A stretch of DNA of 62,000 bases from Branchiostoma floridae (taxonomy: Eukaryota; Chordata; Leptocardii; Amphioxiformes; Branchiostomatidae). Under the pieces are notes generated by a model. It had not been told where the DNA came from. It saw nothing but the letters and a program-made list of their open reading frames with translations, and made no database searches. Position numbers and translations under genes: made by a program. This document shows, piece after piece, positions 61,701 to 62,000 of the stretch. Where the stretch lies: positions 10,236,307 to 10,298,306 of the forward strand of contig NC_049987.1 of assembly GCF_000003815.2 (NCBI RefSeq), read 5' to 3'. The first letter of the stretch is position 1; every line of letters begins with the position of its first letter.

Positions 61701-62000
61701 TGTGGACTTCATGCTATTGCTTCTTTGAATTTTCGAAAACGTAAGACAATATCAAATTACCCTCTGAACATAGCTTGTTCAGAATTGAACATAGCTGAAC
61801 CCGACATAGCTTGTTGATAACATACGTATTAAACTTTGAATGCTCTGATCTCCAAATACTAGTTATCTAACACTAATCATCTTTGGTCCTCTGGGCAAGA
61901 CACGTGGCTAAAACAGATAAAAGAAATGAAGATTCAAAGTGGCTTAATTGTTGTTTAGTATTTGCATAGCTTAAGGCGTGGTCATGAATCAGTTCAAGAT
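58750..62000. other. flank upstream of the 397-aa gene, no other gene supported
   Basis: 59160-59480 is GC-richer and may hold the promoter of the minus-strand gene. It includes GCGCCCCCTGC (59379-59389), which on the minus strand reads GCAGGGGGCGC, like the core of a CTCF site. From 59500 to 62000 the DNA is AT-rich and nothing could be identified. Confidence 0.35.

Overview
The window looks like genomic DNA of a lancelet (amphioxus, Branchiostoma-type invertebrate chordate). Coding sequence is sparse and split into short exons with GT/AG borders. Introns are full of tRNA-derived SINEs, foldback elements and satellites. Two tandem Popeye-domain genes are present, as expected of an animal genome. 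No rRNA gene, convincing functional tRNA, CRISPR array or bacterial operon was seen. The species call is inference; the coding calls rest on open frames, splice sites and phase agreement.

0-6.8 kb: one short minus-strand coding exon of an unidentified gene (329-550), a nested foldback element, a SINE, an assembly gap, and a ~157-bp satellite with higher-order structure (1861-4836), followed by degenerate short repeats.

6.8-23 kb: the most unusual part, a cluster of three paralogous multi-exon genes that I do not recognise as a named family. Gene 1 (+, 6851-9660, 431 aa) and gene 3 (+, 16933-22603, 435 aa) share one architecture: a helical N-terminal exon of exactly 239 nt, a SAM-like domain, a helix, a very long Gly/Ala-rich hydrophobic segment, and a helical tail with a W-[IL]-N-D motif. 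Gene 2 (-, 16368-13718, 335 aa) keeps the N-terminus, SAM-like domain and tail, but replaces the hydrophobic segment with a tandem 23-residue aromatic/basic repeat. Genes 2 and 3 are divergent, with 564 bp between their start codons. The layout suggests self-assembling (SAM) proteins of which two can insert in membranes and one is a membrane-segment-lacking partner. That function is inference.

25-38 kb and 45-54 kb: two head-to-tail Popeye-domain (POPDC) genes on the plus strand. A (27395-36599, 313 aa) is canonical, with three membrane helices, DSPE and FQVT. B (48994-52607, 348 aa) has DSCE in place of DSPE, keeps FQVT, lacks the N-terminal glycosylation sites and ends in a PDZ-ligand-like ETTV. 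Each has a candidate GC-rich or TATA-containing noncoding first exon upstream.

57.5-58.7 kb: an intronless 397-aa minus-strand ORF of unknown function, rich in Ser, Pro and Arg, with a short Cys/His cluster near its C-terminus. The rest is intergenic or intronic DNA with mobile-element remnants, including a piggyBac-like TTAA-flanked element, a foldback MITE with perfect 53-bp arms, a decayed reverse-transcriptase C-terminus and several tRNA-derived SINEs.
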